Shown: positions 33,801 to 42,544 of the stretch, piece by piece | Numbering within the stretch: the stretch's first letter is position 1 | Layout of the letters: each line of letters starts with the position of its first letter | DNA from: Bradyrhizobium genosp. SA-3 | GTDB lineage: Bacteria; Pseudomonadota; Alphaproteobacteria; Rhizobiales; Xanthobacteraceae | Reading direction: 5' to 3' | Assembly: GCF_004212635.1 (NCBI RefSeq) | Contig: NZ_PSRT01000048.1 | Coordinates: 1-56,785 of the forward strand | DNA length: 56,785 nucleotides | The notes under the pieces: model-generated | Told to the model about the DNA's origin: nothing | What the model saw: the letters and a program-made list of their open reading frames with translations, nothing else | Database searches by the model: none | Position numbers and translations under genes: made by a program

Positions 33801-33814
33801 TTTTAAGCCTAAAA
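33801..33814. promoter_or_regulatory. MarR-type operator candidate, box 6 (TTTTAAGCCTAAAA)
   Basis: Best copy of the palindrome, 51 bases before the ATG of the aminobenzoate-CoA ligase. Flanks read ATTG...TGTTTT. Confidence 0.65.
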
Positions 33815-33865
33815 TGTTTTCCAGATCGTGCTGCCGGGTGCAATCCATGCTGAAAGGAGCGTGCG

Positions 33866-35557
33866 ATGGCCAACGCCGCCAAGGTTCAAGTGTCGGGCTC
33901 GTGTGACGGCAATACTGCGACGGCCCATATCGATACGTTCGCGCGGCAACATCTGCCGCCGCGCGAGCTCTGGCCCGAATTCATCTTCACGCGGCCGGAG
34001 CTGCGCTACCCAGCGCGATTGAACTGCGTCAGCTATTTCCTCGATCGCTGGGTCGAGCAAGGCCACGGCGATGCGCCTTGCGTCATCAGTCCTGCAGTCA
34101 GCTACACCTATCGCGAGCTGCAAGCCCTCGTGAACCGCATCGCCAACGTGCTGGTCGGCAAGCTGGGTCTCGTAACCGGCGGGCGCGTGCTGCTGCGCTC
34201 GGCCAACAATCCGATGATGGTCGCGACCTATCTCGCGGTCATCAAGGCCGGCGGCATCGTCGTGGCGACCATGCCGCTCTTGCGAGCCAAGGAGCTGTCA
34301 TATCCGATCCAGAAGGCGGAGATCACGCTCGCGCTGTGTGACGGAAAGCTCTCCGAGGAGATGGAGAAGGCGAAGGCCGCGGCGCCGGGCTTCAAGCACG
34401 TGGTCTATTGGGGCAACGGCGCCGCCGATTCGCTCGAAGCGCTGATCGCGGATGCGAGCCCGGAGTTCAAGGCTGTCGATACCGCGTCCGACGACGTCTG
34501 CCTGATCGCCTTCACGTCGGGCACGACAGGCGATCCCAAGGGCACCATGCATTTCCACCGGGACATGCTGGCGGTCTGCGACGGCTACGCGCGCAACATC
34601 TTGCGCGCCGAGCAGAAGGATCGCTTCATCGGCTCGGCACCGCTCGCCTTCACCTTCGGCTTCGGCGGTGTGTTGTTTCCGATGCATATTGGCGCCTCCT
34701 TCGTGGTGCTGGAGAAGACGACGCCGGACGACATTCTGAATGCGATCGAGCAGTACAAGACCACGGTCTGCTTCACCGCACCAACCGCATACCGGGCCAT
34801 GCTCGGCAAGCTCGCGGGCCGTGACATCTCCTCGCTTCGCAAATGCGTCTCCGCGGGCGAGACGCTGCCCAAGCCGACATTCGAGGCCTGGCTGAAGGCC
34901 ACGGGCATCAAGCTGATGGATGGCATCGGTTCGACCGAACTGCTGCACATCTTCATCAGCGCGACCGAGGAGGAGATCCGCCCCGGCGCGACCGGCAAGC
35001 CGGTGCCGGGCTATGAGGCCAAGGTCGTCGACGATGCCGGCAACGACGTGCCGCCGGGCACGATGGGCCGACTGGCGGTACGTGGGCCGACCGGCTGCCG
35101 TTATCTCGCCGACGAGCGGCAACGGAAATACGTCCAGAACGGCTGGAACATCACCGGCGACACCTATCTGATGGATAGCGACGGCTATTTCTGGTACCAG
35201 TCGCGCTCCGACGACATGATCGTCTCGGCCGGCTACAATATCGCAGGCACGGATGTCGAGGCAGCGCTGCTCACGCATCCGTCCGTCGTCGAATGCGGGG
35301 TCGTCGGTGCGCCGGACGAGGCACGCGGCATGATCGTGAAGGCCTATGTCGTCGCCGCGCCCGGTGTGACGCCCGACGCGCAGCTCGTGGCCGAATTGCA
35401 GGAACATGTCAAACGCGAGATCGCGCCGTACAAATATCCGCGCGCGATCGAATTCGTGACGCAATTGCCGAAGACCGAGACCGGCAAGTTGAAGCGTTTC
35501 GCCCTGCGTCAGCTGGCGCAGGCCGCGGCGACGTCCTCAGGCGTCGCTGCGGAATGA
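33866..35557 (+). CDS. abmG: 2-Aminobenzoate/benzoate-CoA ligase family protein
   Basis: 563 residues. The ATP-binding motif LIAFTSGTTGDPKGTMHFH (about 212-230), GIGSTELLH (about 353-361), the hinge region YQSRSDDMIVSAGYNIAG (about 448-465) and catalytic lysine in PKTETGKLKRFALRQ (about 535-549) match the benzoate/2-aminobenzoate-CoA ligase group. It starts the pathway by forming the aryl-CoA in the cytoplasm. GGAG lies upstream of the ATG. It carries its own operator, and the RidA gene follows after 15 bases. The choice of 2-aminobenzoate over benzoate or salicylate rests on the monooxygenase/OYE fusion and RidA nearby, not on the active site. Confidence 0.75.
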   Translation: MANAAKVQVSGSCDGNTATAHIDTFARQHLPPRELWPEFIFTRPELRYPARLNCVSYFLDRWVEQGHGDAPCVISPAVSYTYRELQALVNRIANVLVGKLGLVTGGRVLLRSANNPMMVATYLAVIKAGGIVVATMPLLRAKELSYPIQKAEITLALCDGKLSEEMEKAKAAAPGFKHVVYWGNGAADSLEALIADASPEFKAVDTASDDVCLIAFTSGTTGDPKGTMHFHRDMLAVCDGYARNILRAEQKDRFIGSAPLAFTFGFGGVLFPMHIGASFVVLEKTTPDDILNAIEQYKTTVCFTAPTAYRAMLGKLAGRDISSLRKCVSAGETLPKPTFEAWLKATGIKLMDGIGSTELLHIFISATEEEIRPGATGKPVPGYEAKVVDDAGNDVPPGTMGRLAVRGPTGCRYLADERQRKYVQNGWNITGDTYLMDSDGYFWYQSRSDDMIVSAGYNIAGTDVEAALLTHPSVVECGVVGAPDEARGMIVKAYVVAAPGVTPDAQLVAELQEHVKREIAPYKYPRAIEFVTQLPKTETGKLKRFALRQLAQAAATSSGVAAE

Positions 35558-35572
35558 GAGAAGGATAGAGAA

Positions 35573-36037
35573 GTGTCCGTGACGACGCCAAAAGGCCCGC
35601 AGCTCGCGGTGCTGCCGACAGCAGCCGAGCACGAAACCCGCTCCCGCGCGCAAATCCTCCAGCCGTCCGGCTGGCCGATGCCAAAGGGTTATGCCAACGG
35701 CATGGCTGCCGATGGGCGGATCGTCGTCACCGGCGGGGTGATCGGCTGGGATGCCCAAGAGCGTCTCGCGGACGGCTTCGTCGCGCAGGTGCGCCAGACC
35801 CTGAGCAACATCGCCGAAATCCTGGCCGAAGCGGGCGCCCGGCCCGAACACCTCGTGCGCCTGACCTGGTATGTCGTCGACATGGACGAGTACCTGGCTA
35901 ATCTGAAGGAGCTGGGCAGGGTCTACCGCGACGTCTTCGGAGCGCACTACCCTGCGATGGCGCTGGTTCAGGTGGTCCGGCTCGTCGAGAAGGCGGCGCG
36001 CGTCGAAATCGAGGCCACTGCCGTCATTCCTCGCTGA
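35573..36037 (+). CDS. RidA/YjgF family protein
   Basis: 154 residues. The core FMADGRI-like strand (MAADGRIVVTGGVIGWD, about 43-59), QVRQTLSNIAEILAEAGARPEHLVRLTWYVVD (split, about 70-102), and the C-terminal PAMALVQVVRLVEKAARVEIEATAV with the arginine/glutamate pair of the active cleft are typical. RidA proteins hydrolyse enamines and imines to ketones plus ammonia. It starts with GTG, preceded by GAAGG, 15 bases after the ligase gene. In an aminobenzoyl-CoA pathway it could release the amino group from the reduced ring; this is inference from the neighbourhood. Confidence 0.82.
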   Translation: MSVTTPKGPQLAVLPTAAEHETRSRAQILQPSGWPMPKGYANGMAADGRIVVTGGVIGWDAQERLADGFVAQVRQTLSNIAEILAEAGARPEHLVRLTWYVVDMDEYLANLKELGRVYRDVFGAHYPAMALVQVVRLVEKAARVEIEATAVIPR

Positions 36038-36063
36038 GTTCGGCCCTGATCAGCTCGGCTTGA

Positions 36064-36792
36064 TCAGCTCGCCTTGGCGAGCTCGTCGTCCTCGGGCGAG
36101 TTCAGATAGACGCCGGACATGGTGTCGACCCAGCAGAGATGGTCGTGCACCGTCTTCACGCCTTCGACGTTCTCCGCCGCGACGATGGCCGCCTGCCGTG
36201 CGCGTTCTTCGGTGATGACGCCACTGAGGTGAACGATGCCGTCACGGACGATGACGTTCAGCCCGAATGGGCACCAGTCGTTCTTCTCCATGATGTCGAT
36301 GATTCGGCTGCGAATGTGATCGTCGTCCGCCGTCGGATCCGGCACTTCGCGAGCGAGCCCCGCCACCGCCTGTAGCAAATTGGCGCGGGATACGATTCCG
36401 ACGACCTTGTCGCCGCGCACCACCGGCAGCCGCTTCACGTTGTTCCGTTCCATGAGATCGACGATCTCCGCGAGCGCGGTATCCTCGGTGATGGTCACGA
36501 CCGAGGCTGTCATCACCTCCGAGACCTTGCGGCCATGCTCGTGGACGAAGTCGCTGGCCGATTTGCCCGGACCAAGGATGAATCTCAGCCAGCGCCCCCG
36601 CTTGCGTCCGGTGCCGATTTCGCTGCGGCGGATGAAATCTCCTTCCGAGACGACGCCGACCAGCTTGCCGGTATTGTCGACGACCGTGAGGCCGCTGACA
36701 TGCCGCTTCAGCATGATGTTCGCCGCCTCGACGATGCTGGTGTCAGGAGTAACCGAAATGACCGACCGAGTCATGATCTGGTGGGCGCGCAT
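36064..36792 (-). CDS. CBS-domain pair with BON domain
   Basis: 242 residues. The first CBS motif (MTRSVISVTPDTSIVEAANIMLKRHVSGL, split, about 7-35) and the second (VMTASVVTITEDTALAEIVDLMERNNVKRLPVV, about 93-125) form a Bateman module that binds adenine nucleotides. A BON domain follows (about 158-228, ending in GVKTVHDHLCWVD). It may act as an energy or redox sensor near membranes. GGAG precedes the ATG at 36792. An FNR-type box is centred about 71 bases upstream, so expression should rise at low oxygen. It converges with the ridA gene and diverges from phaC. Confidence 0.85.
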   Translation of the reverse strand: MRAHQIMTRSVISVTPDTSIVEAANIMLKRHVSGLTVVDNTGKLVGVVSEGDFIRRSEIGTGRKRGRWLRFILGPGKSASDFVHEHGRKVSEVMTASVVTITEDTALAEIVDLMERNNVKRLPVVRGDKVVGIVSRANLLQAVAGLAREVPDPTADDDHIRSRIIDIMEKNDWCPFGLNVIVRDGIVHLSGVITEERARQAAIVAAENVEGVKTVHDHLCWVDTMSGVYLNSPEDDELAKAS

Positions 36793-36856
36793 GAAGAACT
36801 CCGCTGGCTCGTCGAATGTCGATGCGCAAAACCTAGCGGGGACGTCGAGATGCGGT

Positions 36857-36870
36857 TTGACCCAGGTCAA
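36857..36870. promoter_or_regulatory. FNR/FixK box (TTGACCCAGGTCAA)
   Basis: TTGA-N6-TCAA palindrome upstream of the CBS-BON gene. Centre about 71 bases before its ATG. Confidence 0.6.
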
Positions 36871-36920
36871 GTGGACGAGGCCGCTTGGTCCTGGTTCAGC
36901 GATTGTGATCTGGGCCGGAT

Positions 36921-36934
36921 TTGATGCAGCTCAA
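36921..36934. promoter_or_regulatory. FNR/FixK box (TTGATGCAGCTCAA)
   Basis: TTGA-N6-TCAA palindrome upstream of phaC. Centre about 75 bases before the ATG. Confidence 0.6.
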
Positions 36935-37002
36935 CGCGCATCCGAAGCGTCGCCATATCCTGCTGCCGACGTAGACCGGAAGCCGGCAGGGAACATTCAG
37001 CC

Positions 37003-38847
37003 ATGAGCGTCGTGCAGAAATTTCCACGGGTCGATGAGCCGGCGGCGCATGCTCTCGTCAATCCCGTTGCCGGCCCTCGAGCCGCTGCGGCAGGCCCCGA
37101 AAAGCCCGCAGGGAAGCCGGTCACCGCAGATCTGCCGCCAGCATCGGAGCCGTATCCCCTCGACCGCGCGTTTCATGCCATGCTGGCACGGTTCACAGGC
37201 GGAATCTCGCCAATGGCCTTGTCGATCGCCTGGCTCGATTGGAGCTCGCATCTCGCCGCAGCCCCGCAGCGCCAGATGGAGATTTCCCGCAACGTTCTTC
37301 GCGACACCGGCCGGCTGCTGGAAGCTGTCGTGCACGCGACGTCGCAAAAACCGTGGTCCGTCATTCAGCCGCAGGGACGCGATCGCCGCTTCAGGCAACC
37401 GCAATGGGAGGTCCCGCCGTTCAATCTGCTAGCGCAGGCGTTTCTGCTCGCAGAGCGCTGGTGGCACGATGCCACGACCGGCGTGCGCGGCGTGTCGCAT
37501 GCAAATGAAGCCATCGTCGAGTTCTCGGTGCGCCAGATGCTCGACATGCTGGCGCCGTCGAATTTCGCGGCGACCAATCCGCAGGTGTTGGAGAAGGCGT
37601 TCCAGAGCGGCGGGGAAAATTTCGTCTTCGGCTGGCAGAACTGGTGCAGCGATCTGATGCGTCTGCTTTCGGTATCGAAACCCGCGGGCCACGCGCAATT
37701 TGTCGTCGGCAAGACGGTGGCGGCTTCGCCCGGCAATGTCGTCTATCGCAACGAGCTGATCGAGCTGATCCAGTACCATCCGACGACTGCGCAAGTGCGG
37801 CCCGAGCCGCTCCTGATCGTGCCGGCCTGGATCATGAAGTACTACATCCTCGATCTGTCGCCGCAGAATTCGCTGGTCAAGTATCTGACCGCTCAAGGCT
37901 TCACCGTGTTCGCGATCTCCTGGCGCAATCCGGATGCCAACGACCGCGATGTTGCCTTCGATGATTATCGCAAGCTGGGCGTCATGGCCGCGCTGGACAC
38001 GATCGGCCGGATCATGCCGGGTCGGAAAACCCATGCGCTGGGCTATTGTCTGGGCGGAACGTTGCTATCGATTGCCGCTGCCGCAATGGCGCGCGACGGC
38101 GACAGGCGGCTCGGCACGATCACGCTCCTTGCCGCCCAGACCGACTTCACCGAGGCCGGCGAACTGACGCTCTTCATCAACGAGAGCCAGGTCGCTTTCC
38201 TCGAAGACATGATGTGGCAGCGCGGTTATCTCGACACGGCGCAGATGGCCGGTGCGTTCCAGCTGCTGCGCTCCAACGAATTGATTTGGTCGCGGCTCTC
38301 TCATGACTATCTGATGGGCGAAAGCAGTCCGCCAAGCGACCTGATGGCCTGGAATGCCGACGCGACGCGGCTGCCTTATCGCATGCACTCGGAGTACTTG
38401 CGCCAACTGTTTCTCAAGAATGAGCTGGCCGAAGGCCGCTATCGCGTCGAAGGCAGGGGCATTTCGCTCTCGGACATCCATGCGCCGATGTTCGTGGTCG
38501 GCACGCTGGCCGATCACGTGGCGCCCTGGCGATCCGTCTACAAGATTCACTATCAGGTTGATGCCGACGTGACGTTCCTGTTGACCAGCGGTGGCCACAA
38601 TGCCGGTGTCGTCGCTCCACCTGATGACCCTAGGCACAGCTATCAGGTCATGACCAAGGCCGCGGACGCGCCCTATGTCGGTGCAGATGAGTGGCTGAAG
38701 CTGGCTCCGCGAGTTGAGGGCTCCTGGTGGCCGGAATGGGCCGGATGGCTGGCGGCGCGCTCCGGGGAGCCCTGTGATCCGCCGCAGATCGGGCTTGGCG
38801 ACCCGCGAGGCCTGCCCGAAGCGCCGGGAGACTACGTCCGCACCTAG
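37003..38847 (+). CDS. phaC: Poly(3-hydroxyalkanoate) synthase, class I type
   Basis: 614 residues. The lipase-like box GYCLGG holds the nucleophile Cys349, the aspartate is Asp504 (GTLADHVAPW) and the histidine is His532 (TSGGHNAG). The spacing matches class I PhaC, where I recall C319/D480/H508. PhaC-specific PAWIMKYYILDLSPQNSLV (about 277-295) is also present. It polymerises 3-hydroxyacyl-CoA into carbon-storage granules. There is a proline/alanine-rich N-terminal extension of about 50 residues. Its FNR-type box ties storage to low oxygen. The CHAD gene downstream converges and shares a CTAG with its stop. Confidence 0.88.
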   Translation: MSVVQKFPRVDEPAAHALVNPVAGPRAAAAGPEKPAGKPVTADLPPASEPYPLDRAFHAMLARFTGGISPMALSIAWLDWSSHLAAAPQRQMEISRNVLRDTGRLLEAVVHATSQKPWSVIQPQGRDRRFRQPQWEVPPFNLLAQAFLLAERWWHDATTGVRGVSHANEAIVEFSVRQMLDMLAPSNFAATNPQVLEKAFQSGGENFVFGWQNWCSDLMRLLSVSKPAGHAQFVVGKTVAASPGNVVYRNELIELIQYHPTTAQVRPEPLLIVPAWIMKYYILDLSPQNSLVKYLTAQGFTVFAISWRNPDANDRDVAFDDYRKLGVMAALDTIGRIMPGRKTHALGYCLGGTLLSIAAAAMARDGDRRLGTITLLAAQTDFTEAGELTLFINESQVAFLEDMMWQRGYLDTAQMAGAFQLLRSNELIWSRLSHDYLMGESSPPSDLMAWNADATRLPYRMHSEYLRQLFLKNELAEGRYRVEGRGISLSDIHAPMFVVGTLADHVAPWRSVYKIHYQVDADVTFLLTSGGHNAGVVAPPDDPRHSYQVMTKAADAPYVGADEWLKLAPRVEGSWWPEWAGWLAARSGEPCDPPQIGLGDPRGLPEAPGDYVRT

Positions 38848-39814
38848 TCCTCAGGCTCTGCATTTGGCGCGAGGTCCGAGGAGCGGAAGGGCTTGGCCTT
38901 GTCCAGTTTGCGGTAAGCCGCTGCGGCGGTTCGCAACAGCCTCTTTTCCCGTTTGCGGTCGAGGAAGCGAGTGCCGGCCTCGAAGCCGACACCGTTCAAC
39001 GACGCCGCCAGCGTTTGCCCTCGCGCATCGTCGTTCAATTGCCCGAGAGATCTTTGCGCCTTGCGCAATTGCTTGAGGATGGACTTCTGCTTCGTCGCCG
39101 ATCCGTCGGTGAACAGATCCGCCAGCGACTCGACCGAATAGGTCATCCGCTTGTTGAGCAGCCGCAGCCTGTGCCGTTTCTCGACGTCGAGCTTGCTCAG
39201 CTTCCGAGCCTTCTTGAGCAGCGTCGTCTCCCACGCGGTCAACCGCGCTGTCGCATGGTCGGCGAGGGAGCAGCGACGCAATCTGATGGCTTCCTTGCTG
39301 CGCCGGGTCGACCAGGGGCCGCTCTCGATCCAGGCCGAGGTCTGCTCGACCAGGCGGCGATAGCGCGCGGATTGCAGCGCGCGCGCCAGCAGGCGGTGGC
39401 TCTCGGCGCGCTTCTTGTCCCAGTGCTGGAGCTCGGCGATCACCGCGAGCTCGTCGCCACTTTCGGCGAGACCCGCTCGATCGCCACGTCGAGGTCCCTC
39501 ACCATGCCGAGCTGGCTGTTGAGCCATTTCAGCTCGGCCCAGACATTCGGCCGCAGCGCGTCGTCGACCATCGGCGAGAAGAAGCGGATGGCGGTGCGCA
39601 GATGCGTCAGCGCGATCCGGATCTGGTGCAGGGCGTCGGGATCGCCGCGGCAGGTGCCGTCGTGCTGGGCGAGGACGGCATCAAGGTTACGGCGTGCGAT
39701 GATCCGGAACGCCGTGTCGCAGGCCATGCCGGGGCTGAGGCGGCCGGGCAGCGCATTGCGCCGCGTTGCCGGCATTGCGCGGGCGGCCGTCGAGGTCGTG
39801 CTGGGTCGCGCCAT
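38844..39814 (-). pseudogene. CHAD-domain protein, split by a one-base frameshift
   Basis: Two overlapping frames together make one CHAD (conserved histidine alpha-helical) protein. The upstream part (ATG at 39814; HQIRIALTHLRTAIRFFSPM...LNSQLGMVRDLDVAIERV) stops near 39440, and the homologous continuation (LAESGDELAVIAELQHWDKKRAE... to the end at 38844) is in another frame. The switch falls at about 39465-39480, next to a CCC run (39472-39474, GGG on the coding strand). One added base would restore a continuous protein ending DLAPNAEPED; the span is 971 bases, one short of a multiple of three. Family members bind polyphosphate. It may be a true recent mutation or a sequencing error. It follows the kinase and alcohol dehydrogenase genes in one operon. 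Confidence 0.75.
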
Positions 39815-39839
39815 CCTTGCCCGCGTCAATCAGATTGCC

Positions 39840-41384
39840 TTATTTGACCTCAGCGATTGCGTCCCGGCAGCTCTGGAGCGTCTGCTCCTGTGTCCCGGAT
39901 GCATCGATGGTTGCCCAACCGACATGACCGATATTATAGCGCTCCTGTTGCGCGGCAACCTCTCGCGTGGCGTCGGATGCATCTCTCCGGCGGCTTCCGA
40001 TGCGCGCCTGCCGGGTCGCGAGGTCGGCCACGAGAAACAGGCCGCTCAGCGGCACGTTGCGCTCGCGCGCCAGTGCGGCGATCGCGTCTCGTTCGGCCTC
40101 GGCGGCGAATACACCGTCGATGATCGCCGAATGGCCTTGCGCCAGCACGCGCCGGGCGTAACGAGCCAATGTGCCGTAAACCCGGGCCGTGACCTCTGGC
40201 GTGTATGCGAATGGCGGCAGCCGCTGCGTGTCCTTGATCCCGAACATCTGCTTGCGGACGATGTCGCTGCGCAGCACGATCGCCCCCGGCTGTGGCGCGA
40301 CGACCGGTGCGAGCGCGCGCGCCAAAACCGTCTTTCCGGTGCCGGACAGTCCCCCGACGGCAATCAGCCGCGGAGCTGGGGGGTGGATCAGCGCTCGGGC
40401 GAGGCCGAAATAGCGCCGTGCATCGTCGAGGATGCCGGCATCATCAGAACGCGGCGGCTTCAGCCGTGCCAGCGCCACCTGAGCGCGGATTGCCGCCCGG
40501 ATCGACATGAACAACGGCAGGACGGAGAGCGCGTCGAGATTGTCGGATGGCGTCGCAGCGAGATACCGGTTCAGGACAATGTTGGCCGCGAGCGGTTGAT
40601 CGTGATGCAACAGGTCCATCAGCGTGAATGCGAGATCGTAGAGCACGTCGACAGTTGCCATCTGGGCATCGAACTCGATGGCGTCGAACAGGACTGGCCG
40701 TTCGCCGATCAACACGATATTTGCAAGATGCAGGTCGCCGTGGCAGCGCCGCACAAAGCCGTGGCGGCTGCGCTCTTCGAGCAAGGTGTGGAGGCGCAGA
40801 AACATCGCATGCGAGGCTCTGCCGAGCTGCGCGATTTCTTCAGCTTCAAAATGATTGCCTTTTCCCAGGCCATTGCAGTTGCCGTCGATCAGGCCTGGGA
40901 TGGAGGAGATCCACGCCTTGCCGTCGGAGCGGCCCGCCGCCCCATGCGAAGCCACGATCGCGTCGGCGGCATCCGAGGCTAGATTGTCATCCATCGGGCC
41001 GGCCTTGGCCAGATGATCCAGCGTCTGGCTTTCGTCGAAGCGCGACATGTCGACCGCATACTCGATCGGCCGGCCGGGGCCGTCGATCTTCACCGACCCA
41101 TCCGGCTCCTCCGTGATCGCCACGACGCGATGATAGATCTGCGGCGCCAGCGGCCGGTTGATCCTGATCTCCTCCTCGCAGGCCGCCTTGCGCTTGTCGA
41201 TCGTCGAATAATCGAGGAACGGAAACTGCACAGCGCGCTTGATCTTCAGCGCGCGGTCGCCGTCGAGAAATACTGAAGCCGCGTGGGTATCGATCCGTCT
41301 CACGCCAGGATGTCCAGTTAGGGACTGGAATATCCGGTCCTGGGCCTCCGTCTCATCTCTGATCGATTTTGGCATCTGCGTCAC
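39840..41384 (-). CDS. Aminoglycoside-phosphotransferase-like kinase fused to P-loop ATPase
   Basis: 514 residues, two parts. The N-terminal APH-like kinase domain has CHGDLHLANIVLIGERPVLFD (split; Asp catalytic, about 213) with IEFDAQMATVD (DFD-like, about 231-241). The C-terminal domain has a Walker A motif GGLSGTGKTVLARAL (about 343-357). This fusion is a known family annotated as bifunctional APH/ATP-binding protein, in low-oxygen or stress gene blocks. Its phosphate acceptor is unknown; antibiotic resistance is not implied. It lies 2 bases downstream of the alcohol dehydrogenase gene. Confidence 0.85.
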   Translation of the reverse strand: MTQMPKSIRDETEAQDRIFQSLTGHPGVRRIDTHAASVFLDGDRALKIKRAVQFPFLDYSTIDKRKAACEEEIRINRPLAPQIYHRVVAITEEPDGSVKIDGPGRPIEYAVDMSRFDESQTLDHLAKAGPMDDNLASDAADAIVASHGAAGRSDGKAWISSIPGLIDGNCNGLGKGNHFEAEEIAQLGRASHAMFLRLHTLLEERSRHGFVRRCHGDLHLANIVLIGERPVLFDAIEFDAQMATVDVLYDLAFTLMDLLHHDQPLAANIVLNRYLAATPSDNLDALSVLPLFMSIRAAIRAQVALARLKPPRSDDAGILDDARRYFGLARALIHPPAPRLIAVGGLSGTGKTVLARALAPVVAPQPGAIVLRSDIVRKQMFGIKDTQRLPPFAYTPEVTARVYGTLARYARRVLAQGHSAIIDGVFAAEAERDAIAALARERNVPLSGLFLVADLATRQARIGSRRRDASDATREVAAQQERYNIGHVGWATIDASGTQEQTLQSCRDAIAEVK

Positions 41385-41386
41385 CG

Positions 41387-42370
41387 TCAGGGCGTCAGCA
41401 CGGCCGCGCCGAGAATCTGGCCATTCCGCAGCATTCTCAGAACTTCGTTGGCCTGATCGAGCGGAAATGCTGTGGTCTCGGTGCGTATGCCAGCTTGCGG
41501 GACGATCCTGAGAAAATCGAGGCCATCCTGCCGGGTCAGATTGGCCACCGAGACCAGCTGCCGTTCCTCCCAGAGCAGCTCATATGGAAAGCTTGGAATG
41601 TCCGACATGTGGATTCCGGCGCACACGACGCGGCCGCCCTTGCGTACGGCGCGCAGCGCGGCCGGGACGAGTTCGCCAGCTGGCGCGTAGATGATGGCGG
41701 CGTCGAGCGGCTCGTCCGGCGTTTCGTCAGATGCCCCCGCCCAGACGGCGCCGAGACGATAAGCAAGGCCTTGCGCAGCGGCATCGCCACGCCGGGTGAA
41801 TGCATAGACGGATCGTCCCTGCCAGACCGCAACTTGCGCGATGATGTGGCCGGCCGCGCCAAAACCATAGAGGCCAAGCTTGCTGGCAGAGCCGGCCATT
41901 ACCAGCGAGCGCCAGCCGATCAGCCCTGCGCACAGCAGAGGAGCAATCTCCACGTCGCTGCCGGCCTCACCGAGCGGAAACGCATAACGCGCATCGGCAA
42001 TGGTATGCGTGGCATAGCCGCCGTCGCGTGTGTAGCCGGTGAACAAGGGTGCGTCACAGAGGTTTTCCATGCCCTCGCGGCAGAATCGACAATGTCCGCA
42101 GGTGAAACCAAGCCAGGGAATGCCAACCCGATCACCAATCGCATGTGTTGCAACATTCGGACCCACGAGATCGACCCGGCCGACGATCTCGTGGCCAGGC
42201 ACGATCGGATAGCGAATATCGGGCAGCTCGGCGTCGACGACATGAAGATCGGTGCGGCATACTCCGCAGGCGCTGACCTTCACCCGGATCTGGCCTTCGC
42301 CGGGGATAGGATCGGGCCGCTCCTCCATCCGGAGCTGCGCTCGTGAGGCCGGCAACACCATCGCACGCAT
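41387..42370 (-). CDS. Zinc-dependent alcohol dehydrogenase
   Basis: 327 residues, MDR family. Catalytic zinc ligands are Cys38 (CGVCRTDLH), His60 with Glu61 (GHEIVGRVD) and Cys147 (LLCAG). The structural zinc loop is CGHCRFCREGMENLC (about 91-105). The NAD motif GFGAAGHIIAQVA (about 169-181) is complete. It interconverts alcohols and aldehydes, perhaps as a fermentation outlet under low oxygen. GGGAGAGG lies before the ATG. An FNR-type box is centred about 69 bases upstream. It heads an operon with the kinase and CHAD genes. Confidence 0.88.
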   Translation of the reverse strand: MRAMVLPASRAQLRMEERPDPIPGEGQIRVKVSACGVCRTDLHVVDAELPDIRYPIVPGHEIVGRVDLVGPNVATHAIGDRVGIPWLGFTCGHCRFCREGMENLCDAPLFTGYTRDGGYATHTIADARYAFPLGEAGSDVEIAPLLCAGLIGWRSLVMAGSASKLGLYGFGAAGHIIAQVAVWQGRSVYAFTRRGDAAAQGLAYRLGAVWAGASDETPDEPLDAAIIYAPAGELVPAALRAVRKGGRVVCAGIHMSDIPSFPYELLWEERQLVSVANLTRQDGLDFLRIVPQAGIRTETTAFPLDQANEVLRMLRNGQILGAAVLTP

Positions 42371-42432
42371 GAACCTCTCCCGGGCGAACCGCTCGGACTG
42401 ACTTATTCATAGAATGGTCGAGCGGCCAGTCC

Positions 42433-42446
42433 TTGATGTTGGTCAA
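42433..42446. promoter_or_regulatory. FNR/FixK box (TTGATGTTGGTCAA)
   Basis: TTGA-N6-TCAA palindrome upstream of the alcohol dehydrogenase operon. Centre about 69 bases before its ATG. Confidence 0.6.
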
Positions 42447-42483
42447 CGGGCCGTCGCCAACCGACCGGCAGAGTTCCCCGGGC

Positions 42484-42497
42484 TTGACGAGGATCAA
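42484..42497. promoter_or_regulatory. FNR/FixK box (TTGACGAGGATCAA)
   Basis: TTGA-N6-TCAA palindrome upstream of the universal stress gene. Centre about 54 bases before its ATG. Confidence 0.6.
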
Positions 42498-42544
42498 GCG
42501 TCCCGACGAAACACGGCCTATTCTGGCGGCTAAGGAGAATCCCG

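Noticed and set aside
36038..36075. Direct repeat TGATCAGCTCG at the ridA/CBS junction
   Set aside because: Two short copies at the end of converging genes, partly coding; no sign of function.
39015..40982. 655-residue + strand frame over the CHAD and kinase genes
   Set aside because: Shadow frame; the opposite strand has the CHGDLHLAN and GTGKT motifs of a real gene.
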